Assembly: GCA_029891345.1 (NCBI GenBank)
Contig: CM057006.1
Coordinates: forward strand, 43,499,056-43,563,055
DNA: 64,000 nucleotides
Direction: 5' to 3'
DNA from: Dryococelus australis
Taxonomy: Eukaryota > Arthropoda > Insecta > Phasmatodea > Phasmatidae
The notes below the pieces were generated by a model, which ran no database searches, had not been told where the DNA came from, and was given only the letters and a program-made list of their open reading frames with translations. The stretch's first letter is position 1, and every line of letters starts with the position of its first letter. The translations under genes and the position numbers were made by a program. Shown piece after piece: positions 33,473 to 44,459 of the stretch.

Positions 33473-33529
33473 TATCAATCGGAAAAAAAAAAGTGCTGGA
33501 TGCATATCATTGATTTTATCTTTCCAGGA

Positions 33530-33640
33530 ACAAATATAGGTATATACGGACGACTTATTTACCGAGATGCGCGTATATGCGTAAACAGTGATTTTACACG
33601 CTGTATTTTACTAGGTAGTCGCATAAGGCTTGCCCTCACC
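33530..33640 (+). repeat. Family E fragment
   Basis: CTTATTTACCGAGATGCGCG followed by TATATGCGTAAACAGTGATT parallels 18547-18600 (CTTACTGAGATACGCGTATT). No ends seen. Confidence 0.35.
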
Positions 33641-33656
33641 CACCATGTTGAATTAC

Positions 33657-33898
33657 TAGAGGCCTGAAGAATTCGTGGATTCATTTTGGGACAAAGTAGA
33701 ATGCCAAACACGTGTGTTTATATAACTTTATCCATTGGTCCACATGGTGTTTGACACCTCCTGGAGAACGCTGGCCCAATCGCTGCCTTCCACTGTGACA
33801 GCAGACAACCAATGCACAATTGGCATCGGCATATTTGTACATAAGATTGTAAAGTCTAGCGTGCAGGTAATTTAACACTCAAAAGTTTCAGGTCTCTA
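33657..33898. mobile_element. hAT-type MITE with perfect 8-bp target duplication
   Basis: 242 bp. Left end TAGAGGCCTGAAGAATTCG, right end the inverse of TAGAGACCTGAAACTTTTG. Flanked by TGAATTAC at 33649-33656 and again at 33899-33906. An 8-bp duplication and a YARNG start are hallmarks of the hAT superfamily. No transposase; a chance 65-codon frame inside is ignored. Confidence 0.8.
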
Positions 33899-34159
33899 TG
33901 AATTACTGATTTCTAGCTTATTTCAGTTTTTTAGGAACACTTTTTTTCTTAAACTACAGCCATACCTCTCTAGCATTATACATTGCGCTGTATAACAAAC
34001 ATAAATTCTGAACCTATGTCATGTATTTATGACGTAATTAATGAAACATCATTTTAAAATTATCGATAGACCATTGCCGTTTCAAAATCACCAGATGGTG
34101 CGTGGATAAAATTTGGCGTTTTCGTTTGAGGAAGTTTGCGAGATGTAAACTCGTAATTT
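33899..34159. other. Unassigned AT-rich stretch
   Basis: No recognised feature. Confidence 0.35.
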
Positions 34160-34168
34160 CATTGAAGA

Positions 34169-34438
34169 GTGTATGAATGAATGAGTGAGTGAAGAGATTT
34201 GGGTGGCTCTTAACAGCGAGGTCTTGAGAGCCGATGAGCGTGAAGCGAGGTGAGTATGGAGCAGCGCCCGAATGCAAGGTTGGGGAAAATGAGAGATCCC
34301 CGAGAAAACCCGTCTACCAGTGGCATCGTCAGGCACGTTTCCCACTTGAAGAAATCCGGGAGTGAGCTGGGGCCGGGGATTGAACCCTATTCGGCTTGGG
34401 ATGCGAGCACGCTAACCGCTCAGCCATCGCGGCTCCTC
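34169..34438 (-). mobile_element. tRNA-derived SINE with 9-bp target duplication
   Basis: On the minus strand the head is GGAGCCGCGATGGCTGAGCGG, followed by a weakened B box and the usual body. It ends in a tail of GTGA/ATGA-like tetramers (34169-34196 on the plus strand). CATTGAAGA at 34160-34168 recurs at 34439-34447. Confidence 0.8.
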
Positions 34439-34447
34439 CATTGAAGA

Positions 34448-35109
34448 AAAAGTAGTGGCAAAATTGGAGTCTGTGGTCTGTGGACGTAAAGACGGTTTCG
34501 ACAGTAAATTAATGACAAGTGTAGGAACACCATTGCTTCTACCACCAGGCCCTAGCCCCCCTCCCCTCCCCCCATTACCATCCCTTCCTTCCGCAGCAGT
34601 AAAACCGGCCCTCGCCGGGGTGAAATGTTGTCGGGTTTAATTACGAGAGTGTAAATACGTGTGCTGGCGTTTATGCGCGCCAATTACCGGGCCGGGACAA
34701 AGGAAGGGCTGGCGCGCTATCTGGCGGGGCGGGTCGCCCCAGGAGGGTGCTTACCCCCCCCCCCCTCTCAGACCCCCCAGCAACCCCCCACGGAGTCGCA
34801 CATCTCACATCTCAGCGCGGTGTGGTACAAATAACTCGCGGGTTGCCGGGGCTAGAGCTAGTGCCTTATCGCCGGACGAAATGGCGTTGCTCTCTCCTTG
34901 TCTTCCCCTCGGTATCGGCGATCGCTGTGGGATCAACGCCTCCTATGGGGAGGGGGTGGGCGAGGGGATTTGTTTTACTTCCCACCCTCACCTGGGTTAT
35001 CATCTTCCCGCGCCTGATATTACGCCCACGCCCTACACCCCGTTTGTGTCCTGCAGGTGACTTGTCTGGAAGTCCAGGGTCGCCAACGTTCCTGAGAGAA
35101 AGTCCCTAA
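34448..35109. other. G+C-rich non-repetitive island, candidate regulatory DNA
   Basis: C-rich blocks (34556-34575, 34755-34764) and CpG-rich text such as AATTACCGGGCCGGGACAAA near 34682. Two overlapping plus-strand frames of 120 and 133 codons (34659-35109) are rich in Pro, Arg and Gly as expected from composition. I cannot support a gene, though an exon is not excluded. Confidence 0.3.
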
Positions 35110-35479
35110 ATCGAAACACAAAATATCATCAGAAATTAAATTCAAACAAAATATTTAAAATATTTGTTTTCGCGGGTTCAATTATTTACAATTGCTTAAC
35201 ACATTATACAGGCTGTTCGCAAACTTTGTGCCCGCACTCCAGGCGTAGTTTCTTTGGACCAGTGGTAACACAAAAGCCCTATACAGTTGCATCCAGAAAC
35301 TTATTTTGTAACAGATAATTTTACTCAAAGTCACGGCGTACACGGTCTGGAGAACAAGGCGGTCGATTATTCGTGTAGGATAAGTTGCATACAATGTAGG
35401 CGCGCGACGCTACGTGTGTACCACCGCTTTGTTCTGCAGGCGTTGTACACCGAAACTTTGAACACAATAATCAATCTAA
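35110..35479. other. Unassigned stretch
   Basis: No recognised feature. Confidence 0.35.
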
Positions 35480-35898
35480 AGGCTGTTCACAATAAAGTGA
35501 GCACTTCAGAATACAACCTTAGAAAAAAGTCACTGACCCTGCATCCGTGTATTTTAATGGGCACACTGAGTGACATTCGCCCAGTAAAGTTGGTAACGTA
35601 GAATAGGAAGGAGTTCCATATCTTAACGTCGAATAAAAAGTGTTAGTTAACCATTTATGATAACTTAAAGTTATTTCTTTCGCTTTCTATTTTTGTATGT
35701 ATCGAAGTGTAAAATGGGCAGATTTGTAAAGTATTTACTTTCTTTATGATTTCACAGTTTCATTTGACCGACGCATGAATCAAGTGATGAGTCCCATGGC
35801 AATGTTAAGCTTACATAGGGCGGAGGAATACACAACGGGTTTACAAGTAGATCTTAAGCAGGGCTTTCAGAAGTGCTCATCTTATCGTAAACAGCCTA
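35480..35898 (+). mobile_element. Family A MITE, copy 9
   Basis: 419 bp, left end AGGCTGTTCACAATAAAGTG after CTA, right end ATCGTAAACAGCC then TATA. The right-hand TA is directly followed by the family D repeat. Confidence 0.8.
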
Positions 35899-35902
35899 TA
35901 TA

Positions 35903-36300
35903 TTCATAGTATAAAACAGTCACCTGGCCGCGTCGTGTGTCTGTGTATTCGGCCAAGGCTTCTAAACTCTTTCATGTATTTTGATGCTGTTTCCACCATC
36001 ATTTACAGAATACCTTGAGGAAAGTTTACGCAAATAATAAATTAATATTTAATGTATGGATAGAAGAGAAATGTCGACGTTTTCTAATCGAGTCGGAAAA
36101 AGCCGCTTTTCGGGCGCTTGTATGGCTTACGCTGACTAAACCTTAAGATATACACCAAATTAATGTACTACAGAATTGTAGATCTCGAAATGTCTACAGA
36201 AAAGTCCGCGATAACATATGTTTATATACTGGCTGTAAAACTAAACAATGCCATACTTATAAATCGCACCCGAGAGAGGCCTAAGCGGGCCGCTACTGTA
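35903..36300 (-). repeat. Family D repeat, copy 1 (LINE-tail-like)
   Basis: The reverse complement matches 50375-50775 end to end with about one difference in five. Shared blocks include GAGATCTACAATTCTGTAGTA and the distal AATACACAGACACACG. Its organisation (a CATCAAAAT block, a GTTTAGAAG block, then a terminal AT-rich part) parallels RTE-like LINE 3' ends. Non-coding. Confidence 0.55.
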
Positions 36301-36685
36301 ATATAAAAATATGTTTCTGTATATAAGTGTACAGGGCATTTATGTTACCACTGATTCAAAGAAAACATGTGTTTCAGCACTGAGTTTGCAAACATCCTGT
36401 TTATAAATACCACTGTCGGAAATTGAAACAAGATTAAAATAAACAGAAATCTAGTCTGAAATACTTAAGTAACGCATTCGTTAGTTATGCGTACAAACGC
36501 TCACTATCCGTAAGCTGTATAAATGGAAACTTCAAATATTTTCCCATTGCAAAGGTTCCCGAAACTTCGCTCACGACTGTTGTCAAACCGTATTGTTATT
36601 CTTGCAAAAGACAGCTGACATGCAATAAAACATTTAATATGCATGTCAAGATATTCCTATGCTGTCTGCAGGTCTTCATAATATA
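36301..36685. other. Unassigned stretch
   Basis: No recognised feature. Confidence 0.35.
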
Positions 36686-37169
36686 GTGTCCCAGCGTTCA
36701 CCTACCAATTTGACTCGCCCAGTACTCGTGTGTTCCTAGGATGGGGATGGCGTGATACGGACAGACCTGTCCGGCGTGTGATGCCATTGTCGGTAAACAT
36801 GGAGCGGTAGTCATCTGCACACACCGCGTTTCGCACTGGAGCCGTATTTCAAACATAACGATTCTGTTGTCACCACACAGCGATTGTTTACGCAAAATTT
36901 CAATACTGTAAGACATGGGAGGGTGCCCGAACGTCACACCACCACGAACCGGGTGAGTGAGTTTCGCGCTACAGCGTCTGTTGCAGACATGAAAACCAGG
37001 TGGTAGTGTGAAATCTGCGCGGACACAGGAGAACGTCGACCGTGTAAGCGCAGCTGTGTTGCCACACATGGCAGACATGTATCTTTCGGTTTTCTGCAAC
37101 GTCGATAAATATTGTCTCTATTTGAACGTACTGCGCGTGTTTCACAATAGTAGGTGAACGCTGAGACAT
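36686..37169. mobile_element. Family I element with 20-bp inverted termini
   Basis: Left end GTGTCCCAGCGTTCACCTAC, right end the inverse of ATGTCTCAGCGTTCACCTAC (18 of 20 match), 484 bp apart. A 133-codon frame on the minus strand (36698-37099) fills most of the interior. I see no transposase motif in it and regard it as probably fortuitous. A target duplication is not clear. Only one copy occurs in the window. Confidence 0.6.
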
Positions 37170-37205
37170 GCTGTATATCCCATGCAGATGAAGAATCCTG
37201 ATTGA

Positions 37206-37630
37206 AGGCTGTTCACGTTAAAGTGAGTACTTTTGAAATCAACCTTGGGAAAAAGTCACTGCTCCTATCTGCACACATTTTAACCGGCGCACTGAGTGGC
37301 ATGCGCCCAGTAAAGTTGGTAACGATGGAGGGGAAAGTAGTTCCATTCCTCAACGTCGAACAAAAAGTGTTAGGTAACCATTTGTGACAACTTAAATTAT
37401 TTCTCTCGCTTTCTGTATTTTGTTAATGCATCAAAGAATAAAAACGAGCGGGTTTGTAAAATATTTACTTTTCTGTTAATTTCACACTTTCACTTCACCG
37501 AAGCATGAATGAAGCGATGAGGCCCAAGGCAATGTTAATTTTGCATAAGGTGGAAGAATACACAACGTGTATACAAGTAGATCTTAAGCAGGGCTTTAAA
37601 AAAAATGCTAATTTTACCGTGGACAGCCTA
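37206..37630 (+). mobile_element. Family A MITE, copy 10
   Basis: 425 bp, left end AGGCTGTTCACGTTAAAGTG (preceded by TTGA rather than TA), right end ACCGTGGACAGCC then TACAC. Interior complete. Confidence 0.8.
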
Positions 37631-37698
37631 CACATAGAAGTGCGGTCATCTAGTTATAGAAGAAAATCTTCACTCTTCCTTCAAAGTATTAGATCTGC

Positions 37699-37701
<3 letters not shown>

Positions 37702-37762
<61 letters not shown>
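37702..37762. repeat. (TA)n microsatellite
   Basis: About 30 units, uninterrupted. Confidence 0.95.
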
Positions 37763-37764
<2 letters not shown>

Positions 37765-38247
37765 CAGATACCACTAACTTTTCGATCTGACACATATGTG
37801 AAATTTGTTAACCAGACAGATTGTCTTCTGAAATCCCCAGATCTTGTTAGAAAATCACCGTGTCGGCAATTGTGGTTGGTACTGCAGAATGCTTGGCCAC
37901 CAATTCACAGCCTTGCACGTTGCTTACTCAGGTGGTGGCGGGTGTTTTCTGGGAAGGATGGGGGGAGGGGGGTCTGCAACTGCACAACTCCCCATTGCTT
38001 CACGTCATCAAGGGAAAAAAAAAAAATCTTGCCAACTTCGTATTTCACCAGTGCGCGTGTTTGAAACGGACACTCACTTACAAATAGGTTAGGTATAGTG
38101 TAGACTATTTTTAATGAATGTGTTTAAATGTACTTTGTATTTTTTAATCTCGTAAAAGAATGATTTATTTTGCGGTTGCACCTCCGATAACGTATATGGC
38201 CGTATCTACATAATACACGTAGCTCAAAGTAGAACTTGTCGTTTTGT
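37763..38247. other. Unassigned stretch
   Basis: A G-rich run near 37960-37972. Three overlapping short frames, none recognised. Confidence 0.35.
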
Positions 38248-38683
38248 CAAGAGTGGGATGGGCCCCCGTGGGAACCCCGCGTCCTAGGTCAAGAAGAGCG
38301 AGGGAGCGATACGGGCGACACTAACACGCACGCCCAGCGCCTCATCGCTCCTACGCGCAAGGCGTGCATTGTTTCCGTCGTAACGCTGTACTGTTCAAAT
38401 TAGATCTGTAACAGTGGGGTTTTATCACACGCGATGAAAGATCACAGATTAAACTACGCCCGTATTTGTTTACTTTTCTCTTGGCGCTTAAGGAAACTGC
38501 GTAGGCAGGCTTAAAGAATGCGATATTTGATCATTTTCGCGATTTTTTCTCCAAGAATGCAGTTAGTATGATTAAAGTAGAAAAGATAGTGCCATTGATT
38601 TTTTTTTAAATCTTTTCTGGCAAAAAGGTGTATTCTCGCAAACAATTATTTCACAAAAAATGTGGGGGTCCATCCCACTCTTG
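38248..38683 (+). mobile_element. Family E element with terminal inverted repeats
   Basis: Left terminus CAAGAGTGGGATGGGCCCCC (38248-38267); right terminus is the inverse of CAAGAGTGGGATGGACCCCC (38664-38683), 19 of 20 matching. 436 bp, non-coding. The right flank (38684-38720) again resembles family E interior, so this copy may sit inside or beside another. The superfamily is undetermined because no target duplication is obvious. Confidence 0.7.
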
Positions 38684-38938
38684 ATGGATCTTTCATTGTT
38701 TATTAAGTGTAATAATCAGTTATTCAATACCTTCGATCTTCGTGTATTTTCTTGTTATGTTACACTAATATAATATATACGGGGTAATCCAGTATAAATA
38801 TACTTTATTGGAACATCTTTGTATGTATAAAACATTTTAAAGTTTTTAGTGATATTGTGTGGTGTCAAGCAGGAACGTTCTTTAATCGATTAATCCAATA
38901 GTCTCTCTAATAAAATTATTTTTTATAGTTATATAATA
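38684..38938. other. Unassigned stretch
   Basis: Apart from the short family E-like start, no recognised feature. Confidence 0.35.
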
Positions 38939-39195
38939 CTAGCTGTTACTCGCGGCTTTACCCGCGTGAAGAGATCAAACCTGAATTACAATGACCAAGT
39001 GCTCTATCTTAATGGTTGGAGACATATTTTGTGTATTCCCCAAGAAACTGTTCGTTTTTCCGGAATCAAAAGTACCCTATGTGCTAATCCAGAATGTAAT
39101 CTACCCCTGTACCAAATATCATCCAAATCCGTCGAGCCGGTACGACATGATTGAGTAACAAACATACAAACTTTCGCTTGGATATTATTATGATG
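38939..39195 (+). repeat. ACTAGCTG-bounded LINE-tail-like repeat
   Basis: Begins ACTAGCTGTTACTCGCGGCT, followed by TTACCCGCGTG. Near the end it reads CAAATATCATCCAAATCCGTC then ACAAACATACAAACTTTCGC. This layout is very common in insect genomes as the end of non-LTR or Helitron-like elements. I cannot decide between them from one copy. Confidence 0.45.
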
Positions 39196-39951
39196 GATAA
39201 TGCTTTGTGTGTGTGTTTTTTTTCTCAACACACTACTATTTCGATGTAAATAATTTTTTGAAGGTTAAAATTAAAATCGATATTTTGTTGCCAGTTCATA
39301 AATTTGGCTATTTAAAAATGTTTTCAGCAATATCGCTTTAGCTAACTCTATGTGTACGATATATATTCTTTTCTATAACAGTGTTTTAAACTATAGCGAC
39401 AATGCTGTAACTATTTTGAAAATATTGCTATATTAAAACGCTATAATCAACTATTAAAATACCGAGGTAACAGAACACGCTCCTAGGTTGATTTTTGCCT
39501 TTTTATGTCGCCGTCGCAATGGTTCCTTGCGGTCCGTCATGACCTTGAAGCGTTTAAACTTGTTTGCTAGGGAATACCCTTAAGATGAACGAAGAATTTG
39601 GCTGTCTGAGACATTTTGGAACCTTTCATTGTAGCCAAACAACATTTCAGACGGCTATTAAGGGGGTGTTGTTGAGGGGGGGACGTAATATATGCGAAAC
39701 TAATGCAGATACCAAACATCCGTACAGAATCCCCGAGGATAAAATCGCGGGGTCGTCAATGTGACGCCCAGATGTCGCATTTGACGTTTCTTTGCTTCTG
39801 TACTTCAGAACGCACAGTAGCTTCACGTTGGTAGAACTTTATCCTCAACTTTATGGTAGGTTACCACTTGATTTCGAGTTTTTATCACGGGTGATTGTTA
39901 TTTCACCTTTTGCGCGCCTATTTGGTCCACTCATTTCAGGTTCTTCGATAC
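39196..39951. other. Unassigned stretch
   Basis: AT-rich to 39480, then unremarkable. No recognised gene. Confidence 0.35.
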
Positions 39952-39959
39952 GTCGTACG

Positions 39960-40151
39960 CAGAAACCTGAAGAATTCGCGGATTCCTTATGGGACACGCT
40001 AGGATTCAAAACACGTGTGTTTACATAACTGTGGCCATTGGTTCACACGGTTCTTGACACTTCCTGAAGAGCGGTGGCCCAATTGTCGCCTTTCACTATG
40101 TAGAGTCTAGCCTGCAGGTCATTGAACTCGCGGATTTTTTTTAGGTATCTA
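39960..40151. mobile_element. hAT-type MITE, 192 bp
   Basis: Left end CAGAAACCTGAAGAATTCGC, right end the inverse of TAGATACCTAAAAAAAATCC. The interior (ACACGTGTGTTTACATAACT, GGTGGCCCAATTGTCGCC) matches the copy at 33657-33898. Flanking octamers GTCGTACG and ACCATACG match at 5 of 8. Confidence 0.65.
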
Positions 40152-40316
40152 ACCATACGGCATTAGCTGCAATAAATACAAGTGGACGTCGCATCTGAAA
40201 TATATTTCTGCCTGTTTCGTAATTTCATAAGGCACTTACTTGTTGTTGGCTACGTGATTACATTTTCTCTCGACTACCTCGAGGTTAAAATTTCCTCAGA
40301 TATGGTACGTTATTGA

Positions 40317-40595
40317 TAGAGCCCCGAGTATTTCGCGGATTGAGTTTGCAGCAAGCTAAGCTGGACATCCCTATATACACTCGAGACATTTTCGTTTGCT
40401 TATTGGTTGCTGTGATCAAGTGAGGCTTCTGTACAGGACTGCCAAACACTCTTTCGCACTACTGCTTACTACTGGCTCCCGGTTAAACAGGGCGTGTCTA
40501 AAGAAGTGTCGTCCAATTACAGCTGTAGGAGAAAAGATCATGTGTTTGGAGTCTACCTCGCCTCCGAATGAATTCGCGAAATACTCGTGGCTCTA
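40317..40595. mobile_element. hAT-type MITE with perfect 8-bp target duplication
   Basis: 279 bp. Terminal repeats of 25 bp, starting TAGAGCCCCGAGTATTTCGC and TAGAGCCACGAGTATTTCGC, differ at two positions over their length. GTTATTGA occurs at 40309-40316 and 40596-40603. The high terminal identity and intact duplication suggest a comparatively recent insertion. No coding. Confidence 0.85.
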
Positions 40596-40603
40596 GTTAT
40601 TGA

Positions 40604-41419
40604 ATAAACCCGTTCATTATTTAAGTGGTTTTTTAAATATCATAAATAACTTTGTTTGTCAGTCCGCAGTTTGTCTGTGAATGGGTGCGCCTTGTATAAT
40701 ATTTGTATATGCAAGTCATGAAACAGTGGTGTAATGCGCGTTGTACTTCGAATGTAGTTAAGGCTCTATACTATTACAATTAGTGACATTTTTTTGTAAG
40801 GTGTAGAAGTAATTGTCCGGTATTATGGTAGTGGTTAATTTATACATTTTTGCGTGAACTGGTGGGACGAAAAAAATTTTTTGTAAAACTTGACATGTTG
40901 TTTTGTTCAATGTAATTATGCCTTAGTGTCGCATATATCATAGCATCATTTTTATGCATGATATTTAATGTTGGTGCCATATAAGTGGTGTGTTATCGTG
41001 CTTCCGCATTAAAGTGACAAAAGGTGTTTTTTGTTTGTTACGAAACTTGTATGTTATATTGTAGTACGCCTCGTGGTTCCATTAGTAAATTTTATTTCAT
41101 AGGAGTTACGGCGTGTGAATTTGGGCAATTTTCAAAAGTCGCCGTTTTGCATCTTCACGCTAGAGGAACGTGCGTGATACGAGAAAGTAATGTTTTTACT
41201 AGCACCACAAATGCGACCATGTTTCACCTTAATATAACTCCAGAAAAACTTTTTGTATGGCACCTGTGAACGTGATGTTATTGCAACACGCTCTCAACTT
41301 TCGTGGGTTTTATCTCGGGGAAATTGTATGGGCCGCTGAGAATCACAAGCCCATTAGGGGTACCTTTTTTTTTTTTTTTTACCCCTCTCAATTTAGAAAT
41401 GTCTTCTTTTTTTTTTCCC
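40604..41419. other. Unassigned stretch
   Basis: No recognised gene. The plus-strand frame at 41024-41269 (81 codons) has mixed composition but no family I know. Confidence 0.3.
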
Positions 41420-42001
41420 TTTCCTTTTCCCTCTTCGGTGGTGGTGCATGATTACGATAATGCCGGTCGTGCAAGAGGGACAATCGATTGTCGGAGCGCG
41501 GCCGTGCCAAGCTCGAGATATCGATTGTAACTCCCGGCCTGGCACGAGGCATCCTTCGTTCCCGGTCGTTGGGGGGTGGGGAGAGGGTGCCGCCTCCCTG
41601 CCCCCCTCTCTCCATGGAGCAGCCATTACTCGCAGGATGTCGCATTAAGACGAGCAATTGTAAAATAACAAGTGCCTCGCTCGCGCCGAAGCAATCAGAG
41701 TCCTCGTCTCTGTCGGCAGACGTCCCGCCCCCCTTAATTAAAACATTAATTTGTAGCGAAAGGTCGCGCTGTCCCTCGGCTCTTTCAAGTTTCGCTCTAG
41801 ATAGTTGTCGCCTGATAAGAGAGCCCTGGCAGTTCGACGCAGCGCCCCCTGAATAACACGAGTGTTTCTGAAGAGGATCCGGGAAGGACTTGTTATCGTC
41901 GCCTCGTCTGGGTCAAGTTCTTCTGTCCCATCGATTTCTCATAACAGTCGCTCGTTATGGTTGGACAAGTTACATCACTCTTGCGTCTCCCCCCCCCCCC
42001 C
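41420..42001. other. CpG-rich non-repetitive island, candidate regulatory DNA
   Basis: Contains CGGAGCGCGGCCGTGCCAAG near 41493, TTAATTAAAACATTAATTTG near 41734 (homeodomain-type TAAT sites) and CTAGATAGTTGTCGCCTGAT near 41797, ending in a C run at 41990-42001. Overlapping frames on both strands disagree with each other and none is recognised. Confidence 0.35.
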
Positions 42002-42044
42002 TTCCCGGTGGGTATTCGTAAACTGTACTTACTCGCAATGTAAG

Positions 42045-42360
42045 AAATTTCTCTGTTTGTACGAGGAATTCTTTGGTAACTGGTTTGCCGAAGATATTTT
42101 TTAACACTACAAATAATGTAGACTAAATTTCTGAAAATCTTAGCGGGCAACGTGTTAAACAAATATTGAGCTCTAACTAGCAAGTGATGTAGACTTCGAG
42201 TTTGTTATAAACCTTGAGCTACATAAACAGTTTAGTATGTTTTCTAAAATAATTAGTTCTAAATATACACTATAATATATGTAGAGGTACAAGACAGTCT
42301 TTGGCAATAAGTTTCCTAAGAATAGTTTGTAACAAGTACAGACATTTTTGACTGTGTGGT
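42045..42360. repeat. Family J repeat pair
   Basis: GAATTCTTTGGTAACTGGTTT near 42066 and CTTTGGCAATAAGTTTCCTAA near 42299 are two copies of the J motif, 230 bp apart. The second is followed by GACATTTTTGACTGTGTGG. Confidence 0.4.
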
Positions 42361-42432
42361 TGCACCAACAATTGACCTGAACCGCAGATCCTAAGACTTT
42401 GGGGTCAAACATGATCTTCACTTGCACTCGAG

Positions 42433-42677
42433 AAGAGTTGAGAGATTTTGGGCGGTTCTTAACATCCACGTCTTGAGAGCCGATGAGGGTGAAATGACGT
42501 GAGTATGGAGCAGCGCCGGAATGCAAGGGTGCGGGGAACGGGAGATTCCCTGAGGAATCCCGCCGACCAGCTACATCGTCCGGCACGATTCCCCACTTGC
42601 GAATATCCGGGGAGTGACCCAGTTCGCCTCGGTGGGAGGCGAGTAGTCTAACCGCCCAGCCACAGCGGCCGCTTTAG
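42433..42677 (-). mobile_element. tRNA-derived SINE with decayed 11-bp target duplication
   Basis: The minus strand starts GCGGCCGCTGTGGCTGGGCGG and carries the usual body, but the B-box region is partly deleted. TTGCACTCGAG (42422-42432) and TTGCATCCGAG (42678-42688) flank it. Confidence 0.8.
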
Positions 42678-42688
42678 TTGCATCCGAG

Positions 42689-43127
42689 TTCCAGTGTTGC
42701 ACCGGTGTGACTGGCCGAGTTTCGATCGTAGATCTCCTGATGTCAGTTCGGAACTAGGATTGGGATGTAACACTGTTATCGGCTTTCGTTTACTGACGTC
42801 ATGATGCAGCTGTTCATTTTTAAAGTTAGGAGAAAATTTATGAGTTTGTGTGGACATTATCTCTTAAGAGCAGTATTCTTATTTATTTTTTGCTGTATAA
42901 TGTGGTTGAATGCACTGCAAAAATTCCGCTGCCTTTTTGTGTTTGGTTGGTAACAATTTTCACACACTATTTTCGTTATTTGTAATACCAATATTCTTAA
43001 TAAGGCTGTGGACAGAAAACCAGATGCTACGTTGTTTTATCTGTTTTTAAGTAAATAAGTTATATGAATTTTACTGAATAATCTTTTAAGTGTCTATAGT
43101 TTTATATTGTTTTATTGTTTTATATTA

Positions 43128-43130
<3 letters not shown>
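42689..43130. other. Unassigned stretch
   Basis: No recognised feature. Confidence 0.35.

Positions 43131-43208
<78 letters not shown>
43131..43208. repeat. (AT)n microsatellite
   Basis: About 39 units, the longest simple repeat in the window. Confidence 0.95.
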
Positions 43209-43210
<2 letters not shown>

Positions 43211-43487
43211 AGGTTAGCGATATCTGTTGGCGTATTTTAAAGCTACATTTTTCAGCGAAGTATGTTTTTCCGTGGGAAAAATTTCCACGTGGGTAGCCAT
43301 ATTCGAAATGAAGTCCACCTCGATCTCCAGTCATCCGCTGAACTCGAACGGTGCAACAGTATTCTGTGACGATCTCGGATCTAGTTCAAACATGATTTCG
43401 GACCGAGTGATGGACTACAATGGGGGAACCGGCCACGAGGGGAGTTGAGGGGAGTTGTTTGTGCTCACAAAATGGCCGGTGATGAGT

Positions 43488-43663
43488 AGTGGAGAGAGAG
43501 AGAGACGATGCGGGAGATCCCCGAGAAAACCCGCCGACCATCGGCATCGTCCGGCGTGATTCCCACGTGCGAAATTCCGGGTGAGGCCCCGCCGAGAGTC
43601 GAACCCGGTTCGTCTTGGTTGGAGGCGAGCGCTCTCTCTCCACTTAACCACCGCGGCCCCCTG
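43488..43663 (-). mobile_element. tRNA-derived SINE, 3' truncated
   Basis: Head (CCGCGGTGGTTAAGTGGAGA on the minus strand), B box GGTTCGACTCTCGGC and the first part of the body are present. The body breaks off near a GAGA repeat at 43490-43503. Confidence 0.75.
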
Positions 43664-44459
43664 CTTGTGAGTAGATACATCTACGCTTTCACGGCAACGC
43701 TAAAAACTGCGGCATGACTGCCTTGTCCGGCGGTCATTCCCGATGGTAGTTTGTAACTTCGGCGTAAGGTGCTATACACCTCGTGTTTTAGTCTCCATCG
43801 TGAAATTTGAACGTCTCTGCCATGTACAGTTTATCAATCTGGGTTTGGAATGTTACCACCCCCTCCTCTGTACGAATTAGCATTTTCTACATAAAGTTAG
43901 CGTATTAATAAACAAGAGTAAAATTAGCTAAGGCACTTTTTTATGCAGACGGGTACGAACGTTTGCATGCCTATAGTATAACTCTGCAGTGAAAATACTC
44001 TGCTTTTATATTCTTTTTATTTTGTAAGTTTTCCTAAAAAAATGCGTTCGTATATAAAATCGCTTTGTCATTCTCTTGTGTGTTACCGTAGTTTCTCTAT
44101 ATATCTACATCATAGATGACTTCTCAGTATACAAAGTCAGACGTCAGTTTTGTTTTCATATATCTACGTGTGTACGAACTTAATGAAAACAGTTAAACAT
44201 GCACGAAGGAATGTTTATTTTATTAGCCTGTCTGATGTGTCCGAAACTGAAGGGTCTGTGGCTCCATAAATGACATAAAATAGCAACGTTGAGAAAAATT
44301 ATAAATATTATTTTTTCAGTAAGCACAAATGCTGCCGATCTGTAACCGTATGGCTTATCCAGTAAAAATATTTCTCTATAGTTCTGAAGGGAGTCTCCTT
44401 AGGAATATAGTTAAAGAAACAGCCTACGTTCGAAAAATAGTTCCATTTTCTTATTTCCG
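43664..44459. other. Unassigned stretch
   Basis: No recognised feature except that 44415-44459 may extend the left arm of the next element. Confidence 0.35.

Noticed and set aside
34659..35109. Two overlapping plus-strand frames of 133 and 120 codons
   Set aside because: Both are open because of high G+C; they overlap in different frames, have Pro/Arg-rich composition and no motif.
41488..41856. 122-codon plus-strand frame in the CpG-rich island
   Set aside because: Overlaps three other frames on both strands; high G+C explains its length.
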